The notes under the pieces were generated by a model that worked only from the letters and a program-made list of their open reading frames with translations, had not been told where the DNA came from and made no database searches. A program made the translations under genes and the position numbers. A stretch of 64,000 nucleotides of DNA from Penicillium oxalicum (taxonomy: Eukaryota > Ascomycota > Eurotiomycetes > Eurotiales > Aspergillaceae), in assembly GCF_001723175.1 (NCBI RefSeq), contig NC_064655.1:2108001-2172000 (forward strand), written 5' to 3'. Shown piece by piece: positions 58,106 to 64,000 of the stretch (positions are counted from its first letter, which is position 1; each line of letters begins with the position of its first letter).

Positions 58106-60136
58106 ATGGCGGACGCTCTCTCTATTGAGCAGAACAACAAGATTCGTGTGGCCCTAGGCCTCAAGCCACTTCCCGTCCCCGGAGCCGAGCCCGAAGACGC
58201 CACCGGTCCGCAATTCAAGGACGATGCGAGCGGAGCAGAGTCTGATGAAGAACCTGCAAGCACAGTCGAAACAAGACAAGCGCAAGGCTACGATAACTGG
58301 AAGAAACTTCAAGACGAAGCCGACGCGAAGCGTAAAAGGGAGGAAAAGAATGCTGCTATTAAGAGGGCGCGCGAAATCGCGCAAAGAAATCTCAAGCTGC
58401 AAGGCCAGACGCTGGGCGAAGCCGAAGATGGTGAATTGGACACCAAGGCATGGCTGATGCAAACCAAGAAGCGCTCCAAGAAGATTGAAAAGGAGCGAGC
58501 GCGCCGACTGGCTGAGGAACTCGAGGAGCGTGAGCGAGCTGCGGCGGCGGAATACACTGCGGAAGATCTCGCTGGTATCAAGGTTGGGCATGCCATGGGT
58601 GACTTCGAGGGGAGTGAGGAACATATTCTCACACTGAAGGATGCAGCTGTCGATGACGAGGAAGCTGGCGATGAACTTGAGGATGTCAATTTGGTTGAGA
58701 AAGACAAGACCGCTGAAAAGCTGGAGCTTAAGAAGCGCAAGCCTATCTACGACCCTACAGCTGAGAACCAAGGAATTCTCGCCCAATATGACGAAGAAAT
58801 TGAAGGCAAAAAGCGAAAGAGATTTACACTGGACGCAAAGGGTTCAACCGAGGAGGAGCGACAGGCCAAACGACAGGAAGTCTCAGCCGGGTTAAAGAAA
58901 GGCATGTTCAACCTTGACCTTGCAGAGCCAGAAATCGCCACTTCGGATTACATGGATATCAGCGAAGTGAAAATCAAGAAGCCCAAAAAGAAGAAGAACA
59001 AGTCGACAAAACAACGTATGCCGTTGGATGACGAAGGTCTGCTGCCGGCTGGGGAATCTTCAAGCACCCCTAATGGGGAATCTATGGACGTCGATTCTTC
59101 AAACGGAGCTCTGGTCGCTGTTCCCCGCAAGCCCATCAGCGAGGATGTGTCCTTTGCAGATGATGATGATCTACAAGCGTCCCTTGCGCTCCAACGGCGG
59201 GCTGCATTCAAGAAACGCAAGAGGATGCGCCCCGAAGACCTCGCCCGACAGCTTCGCGAAGAGGAGTCTCAAACGCCTATGGAAACCGATGCCCCTGAGG
59301 GCGATACAGAAGAGCCGGGTCTCGTGATCGACGAGACCTCGGAGTTTGTGTCTAATCTGCAAAAACCCACTCTCCCCGAGCGAGAAGAGCGACGCACAGC
59401 GACACCTGTTGCAGATGTTCCCGTCAAGTCTGAGCCGGATGAGGAGCAGAAAGATGTGGATATGGAGCGAGTTTACAATGACATCGAGGACGAGGAGGAT
59501 CTCAAGCAACGCCTTAAGCGCGAGACCTCCGGCCAGGGTCTCCAAGATTTTACCGTCACCGGCTTGGAGGAAGAGAGTACGTTGGACCAGGGCGTTGCCG
59601 CCACCGTTTCGATGCTGCGGCAGCGCGGCGTTGTCAAGGACAGCGACGGCACCAGTGCCAACGCACTGCTTCGCGATCGCCAGCGCTTCTTGCAGGAGAA
59701 ACTGAAACGCGAGTCCGAGGCGGAGCGTCGCGCCCGCTTGCAGCGTGAGCGGGATCGTGCCTCGGGCAAACTCGATCGCATGTCAGCGCGTGAGCGTGAA
59801 GAGCATGCTCGATGGGAGAACAAACAACGTGATCAACAGGAAGCTCGACAGATGGCTGAGATCTTCAACAAGGAGTACAAACCAGACGTGCAGCTCAAGT
59901 ACACCGACGAATACGGTCGCTCATTGAACCAGAAGGAGGCGTTCAAGCACCTGAGTCACCAGTTCCACGGCAAGGGCAGTGGTAAGATGAAGACGGAGAA
60001 GCGTCTGAAGAAGATTGAAGAAGAGAAGAAACGAGAGGCCATGTCTGCGCTGGATAGCAGTCTGCAGACTGGCATGAACAACGCCATGGGCCAACAGGCA
60101 CGAAAGAATCGTCAAGCCGGTGTGCGGTTGGGCTGA
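58106..60136 (+). CDS. snu66: SART1/Snu66, U4/U6.U5 tri-snRNP protein
   Basis: Splicing factor of the SART-1 family, a component of the U4/U6.U5 tri-snRNP needed for spliceosome activation. One exon, 676 residues, very rich in Lys, Glu, Arg and Asp. The N-terminus LSIEQNNKIRVALGLKPLPV is the conserved opening. Coiled-coil regions follow, then GIKVGHAMGDF, IYDPTAENQGILAQYDEEI and NLDLAEPEIATSDYMDISEVKIKKPKKKK. The C-terminal conserved block has YTDEYGRSLNQKEAFKHLSHQFHGKGSGK, cut here only for description, and a basic end. It is nuclear, with several Lys/Arg clusters as candidate import signals. A CT microsatellite lies in the 3' UTR. Confidence 0.93.
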   Translation: MADALSIEQNNKIRVALGLKPLPVPGAEPEDATGPQFKDDASGAESDEEPASTVETRQAQGYDNWKKLQDEADAKRKREEKNAAIKRAREIAQRNLKLQGQTLGEAEDGELDTKAWLMQTKKRSKKIEKERARRLAEELEERERAAAAEYTAEDLAGIKVGHAMGDFEGSEEHILTLKDAAVDDEEAGDELEDVNLVEKDKTAEKLELKKRKPIYDPTAENQGILAQYDEEIEGKKRKRFTLDAKGSTEEERQAKRQEVSAGLKKGMFNLDLAEPEIATSDYMDISEVKIKKPKKKKNKSTKQRMPLDDEGLLPAGESSSTPNGESMDVDSSNGALVAVPRKPISEDVSFADDDDLQASLALQRRAAFKKRKRMRPEDLARQLREEESQTPMETDAPEGDTEEPGLVIDETSEFVSNLQKPTLPEREERRTATPVADVPVKSEPDEEQKDVDMERVYNDIEDEEDLKQRLKRETSGQGLQDFTVTGLEEESTLDQGVAATVSMLRQRGVVKDSDGTSANALLRDRQRFLQEKLKRESEAERRARLQRERDRASGKLDRMSAREREEHARWENKQRDQQEARQMAEIFNKEYKPDVQLKYTDEYGRSLNQKEAFKHLSHQFHGKGSGKMKTEKRLKKIEEEKKREAMSALDSSLQTGMNNAMGQQARKNRQAGVRLG

Positions 60137-60180
60137 GCACCTGAGCATAGCAGGCAGACTGTTGGGACCAGGCGGTCTCT

Positions 60181-60212
<32 letters not shown>

Positions 60213-61919
60213 TCCTGTCTATTTTCACTGTCTCTCCTTGCTCTACTTCTTGAGGCTGCCAATGATCAACGATGCTGCTGTCTCGTGCGATAAATGTATA
60301 CCCTAGTTATAGCGAGCGCTGGTGATTGAAGCGCTAGAAATGAAAATGACTATATCATTAAGTTGACTCTTCGGATGACTCGCTCATGCTGGCCTTCTAT
60401 CACTCATGTTGGGTGCCAGATATCTCGCGATGTCCTTTGCCAACTCCTAGGAATGGATAATCACCCAACAACCGTAGTAGTCCAGATGGCGAGTGACTCG
60501 TGGGTTCGGATAGTCGCGAGTAGACACATGACCTCGGTCTTTCTGTCGAGGCCAGCCGAGCCAAACTGAGGCGGAACTTTATCAAGATCTTGATCTCAGC
60601 AACCACCAATGCCGACATGAACGAATATTCCTCGATGGCCAGGAGACCTGAGCCTGTTTGTCAATGGTCCAGATCATCATGGGAGCTGCTCGGGCATTTC
60701 TCATTCTCCGGTGTACCATGATGGTTTCTCCTGGGAGCAGGAGTAGGAGGGAGTGGTTTCCAAGCGATCGAATTTAACCGAGCTTTGAGCCTAAACGGTG
60801 CCTCCGGTCTTAGTCTAAGATTTGCACACAGCCGACCGCTGCTTTTCAAAAGTACATCACGAGCTCTCCGGTATCTGAGTCGATTGATGGGTTCTTCATC
60901 CACCGTGGTAATTCTCTAGCCATTCTGCAGTGTTCATGACGTGGTTATAATATATGGCTCGAGCCTTTAGAAGTATCCAGGGATGCTCTCTCCCGTGTGA
61001 GACTGCGAGTTCCTTTTTAGAGAGTTGCCCGCACGACCGGCTTACCCCAACTGTGTGTGAGGGGAAACTGTCCCGTCGAGTGGAGCTCTTCATGTTTGAG
61101 CTCAACGCTCGTCCCCATTCAGCTCACCGGACACGATCGTGCCCGGCACGTCTGACGATGACGAGTGGCTCCGTTGGCGTCTAGAAGCCGGGGAAAGTAG
61201 GGCGTGGCCTTGAGGGTGTCTTGCCGTGTGGCGGGCGATGATTATACCACTGAGCTGAGCTGAGGATGAAAGCAAGACTGTCATTCTACGGTAATGAGTC
61301 TTCCGAACTCTGGCTTGAATGTTTCCAAGCCGACCGGAGAGTGAACAGAATGAGTCCATTGCTGGGACGTTTAGTAAAGCATGGAGTCACCTTTTGAATA
61401 GAACATGTACACCACTTCATGCTGCTCCATCCCAAGTCCTCGGCCAAATGACGTGGATGGTACGATACCTCTATTGGACCTCGCCCGAAGTCGTCAATTG
61501 ATCTGCACTCACTCACACAGAGCACTGGACTGGCAGGAAGAATCCCATTGCTCGCCAATTAAGCCATGATATTATGGATGACGCTAACTAATCGTTCCTC
61601 ACGTCCATTTTCATCCTTCGGCCCTGCGGAAGACCGGCGTGAGGTCTCACGCCAATCCCGCGACCAGTGCTCTACCCGGGCGGTGAAGTACATGCGACCG
61701 CGGATTACATTGTTCCCCACACCTGGCATGGAGTACCCGATACTTTCCAGGCTCTAGAGAACGCAAGTATCACATGAGTCAGGCTGTTGTCCCCAAACAC
61801 GCAGTAACTCCGAAGTTTGTTTCTCCGGCTTTTTCCTTGTCCCCCAGATTATTTCTCAGTCCCGTTTCTCTTTCTTCTTGATTCTCCCCCATCTCTCTGG
61901 TCTCTCCTCCCATTTCAAA
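60137..61919. other. Intergenic, no gene recognised
   Basis: About 1.8 kb. It begins with the 3' UTR of the SART1 gene and a CT microsatellite and ends with the promoter of the aminotransferase gene. Short frames in between lack features. Confidence 0.55.
60176..60202. repeat. CT dinucleotide microsatellite
   Basis: Pure (TC)n tract about 40 bp after the SART1 stop codon, so inside its probable 3' UTR. Confidence 0.95.
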
Positions 61920-63585
61920 ATGCTCTCCACTCTGCGTGTCGCCAGCCGTTCGGCTGCTGCCCGTGATGCGAACATGCGCACCGTGGTCATCGGTGCCAGA
62001 CACGCCTCGGCCTGGTCCAACGTGCCCCAGGGTCCTCCTGTACGTGTTCAATTGAGCCATTCCGTCGCTGCGGTGGCAGCGACTCGGTCTTCGACCATCC
62101 AATTGCCCAATGGGGATATGGTACTGATGAGCTGCGCTGGTTTTTAGGATGCCATTCTCGGTATCACCGAGGCCTTCAAGGCCGACTCCTTCAAGGAGAA
62201 GATTAACCTCGGTGTCGGTGCTTACCGTGAGTTTCTTTACCCTCTCCATTGAAGGATCAAAAATTACACACTCCAGCGTTGCGATGGCGAATTGAAGTTA
62301 AATTCCTCCGGTGATCTGCAGGTGATGACAAGGGCAAGCCTTACGTTCTGCCCTCCGTCCGTGAGGCCGAGGACAAGGTGGTCGCCTCACGCTTCGACAA
62401 GGAATATGCCGGTATCACCGGTGTTCCTTCTTTCACCAAGGCGGCTGCTGAGCTGGCCTACGGCAAGGACTCTTCCGCTCTGACCGAGGACCGCTTGGTG
62501 ATCACCCAGACCATCTCCGGCACCGGTGCTCTCCGCATCGGTGGTGCGTTCCTCCAGCGCTTCTATCCCCACGCCAAGAAGATCTATCTCCCCAACCCTA
62601 GCTGGGCCAACCACAATGCCGTCTTCAAGGACTCAGGCCTCGAAGTTGAGAAGTACCGCTACTACAACAAGGACACCATCGGCCTGGACTTTGACGGAAT
62701 GATCGCCGACATCAAGGCCGCCCCCAACAACAGCATCGTCTTGCTGCACGCCTGCGCGCACAACCCTACCGGTGTTGACCCCACACAGGAGCAGTGGCGC
62801 CAGATCAGCGACATCGTCAAGGAGAAGGGCCACTTTGCCTTCTTCGACATGGCCTACCAGGGCTTCGCCAGCGGTAACGCCGACCAGGATGCTTTTGCTC
62901 CTCGTCACTTTGTCAAGGAGGGTCACAACATTGCTCTGTGCCAGAGTTTCGCCAAGAACATGGTAAATTTTTTTCCTCTTCCACGCCGATTTTTTGTCAA
63001 ACTTCCGGGTTACTAAATATTGGTCATTCATCTAGGGTCTTTACGGTGAGCGTGTTGGTGCCTTCTCGCTGGTCTGCGAGAACACTGAGGAGAAGAAGCG
63101 TGTCGAATCCCAGATCAAGATTCTGATCCGCCCCTTCTACTCCAACCCTCCCATTCACGGTGCCCGTGTCGCGTCCACCATCATGAACGACCCCAAGCTC
63201 AATGAGCAGTGGCTCGGTGAGGTCAAGGGCATGGCCGACCGCATTATCGAGATGCGCTCTCTGCTCCGCAAGCACCTGGAGGAGCTCGGCAGCAAGCACG
63301 ACTGGTCTCACATCACCAGCCAGATCGGCATGTTTGCCTACACTGGTCTGAAGCCCGAGCAGATGGAGGTTCTCGCCAAGGAGGTAAGCACCCAGCCATG
63401 TGTGAAGTGATGCACATGATCACTTTTCTACCTCGTCTATGACTTCAGAGGATATCCAGCGACTGACTGCTTTTGCTCCACAGCACTCCGTCTACGCTAC
63501 CAAGGATGGCCGTATCTCCGTCGCCGGTATCACCACCGGCAACGTCAAGCGCCTGGCCGAGTCCATCTTCAAGGTTACTGGTTAA
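61920..63585 (+). CDS. aat1: Aspartate aminotransferase, mitochondrial
   Basis: PLP enzyme that exchanges the amino group between aspartate and 2-oxoglutarate; part of the malate-aspartate shuttle. Five exons (61920-62039, 62148-62226, 62322-62962, 63036-63383, 63484-63585) give 429 residues with consistent phases. The N-terminus is rich in Arg, Ser and Ala ([20 protein letters not shown]), a mitochondrial presequence. The mature part starts near [18 protein letters not shown]. Family motifs include [33 protein letters not shown] and the PLP lysine in [18 protein letters not shown] (Lys278), which spans an intron. [14 protein letters not shown], with the substrate-binding arginine, is also intact. 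The cytosolic paralogue is not in this window. Confidence 0.95.
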
Positions 63586-63804
63586 GCGACGAAAATTGAC
63601 TTTTGCGGGCGGTAGAAGGATATAGACGGCGAATGCCTCGGGGGAGACAAAGACACAAGATGGGAACCAGGATGGCCTTGTGTTTTGGAAAAAACGAAGA
63701 TCTGGGGTTAGCTTGCTTATTTGGCGAGCACTCCTTGTACTGATATCTAATGTCTCTGTGTTTTATGTTTAGCATGATTTGGCGAAGGCCTATTTCGATA
63801 TAAA
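63586..63804. other. Intergenic, probable 3' UTR
   Basis: About 220 bp after the aminotransferase stop; no features. Confidence 0.5.
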
Positions 63805-64000
63805 TTATTGAAATTGGGTTATCACTTGCAGCAACGTGAATTCTAGTGGAAGTAACGGATCAAGAGGATCAACCTCAATGGGTGAAAGTAAACTATCGTC
63901 TGGTGAATCCGGTCGAACCCACGAGACTCCCACAGGGGGGCGTCCCATCAATCCCCAGCCTCTTCGGGCCTCACTGAGGCTACTCATCAAGATTCCAATT
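63805..64000 (-). CDS. Possible C-terminal part of a gene cut by the edge
   Basis: A minus-strand frame is open from the right edge to a stop at 63805 (about 64 residues, with SEARRGWGLMGRPPVGVSWV and an acidic/proline-rich end). No family is recognised and no start can be seen. It converges on the aminotransferase gene. It may equally be a chance frame. Confidence 0.25.
   Translation of the reverse strand, partial: IGILMSSLSEARRGWGLMGRPPVGVSWVRPDSPDDSLLSPIEVDPLDPLLPLEFTLLQVITQFQ

Overview
The window is nuclear DNA of a filamentous ascomycete, most likely a member of the Eurotiales (Aspergillus/Penicillium type). The evidence is short GT-AG introns of about 50-300 bp inside compact genes, Zn2Cys6 regulators, an alpha-aminoadipate-pathway homocitrate synthase of the fungal lysF type, a secreted LysM protein and intron-containing nuclear tRNA genes. 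This is an inference from gene families; no species can be named from the sequence alone. I rebuilt exon structures by hand from splice signals, reading phase and family conservation. Each spliced model listed has phases that add up to an open frame.

Left part (1-16 kb): a TRP/Flc-like channel cut by the window edge, an F-box protein, a long region without convincing genes (6.3-11.7 kb), a divergent PP1/PPZ-type phosphatase, and a Zn2Cys6 regulator gene whose 3' half looks broken or misread at homopolymers. Middle-left (16-27 kb): an aldehyde dehydrogenase and a copper amine oxidase are transcribed divergently, and both end in peroxisomal PTS1 tripeptides (SKL and SRL). They are followed by a BTB protein, a second Zn2Cys6 regulator divergent from an uncharacterised 219-residue protein, and a small secreted LysM protein that no single long ORF reveals.

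Middle (29-43 kb): Rer1 (ER retrieval) is divergent from mitochondrial enoyl-CoA hydratase. Then come a double-PAS protein that seems to use a GC-AG intron, an MFS alpha-glucoside/sugar transporter, an Ap4A phosphorylase-type protein, a small Gly/Ala-rich acidic-tailed protein, a tRNA-Asp and an AKAP7/ASCC1-like 2H phosphoesterase.

Right part (43-64 kb) is mostly housekeeping: exocyst Sec6 divergent from mitochondrial ribosomal protein uL30m, sphingosine-1-phosphate lyase, homocitrate synthase, tRNA-Leu, a secretory-pathway membrane protein, peptidyl-tRNA hydrolase 2, the tri-snRNP protein SART1/Snu66 and mitochondrial aspartate aminotransferase.

The best candidate for a functional unit is the divergent amine oxidase/aldehyde dehydrogenase pair. 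It would form a peroxisomal amine-to-acid route, and the shared 1.9-kb spacer is rich in GATAAG motifs, which suggests nitrogen control. I saw no CRISPR array, no intact transposon and no secondary-metabolite backbone gene.
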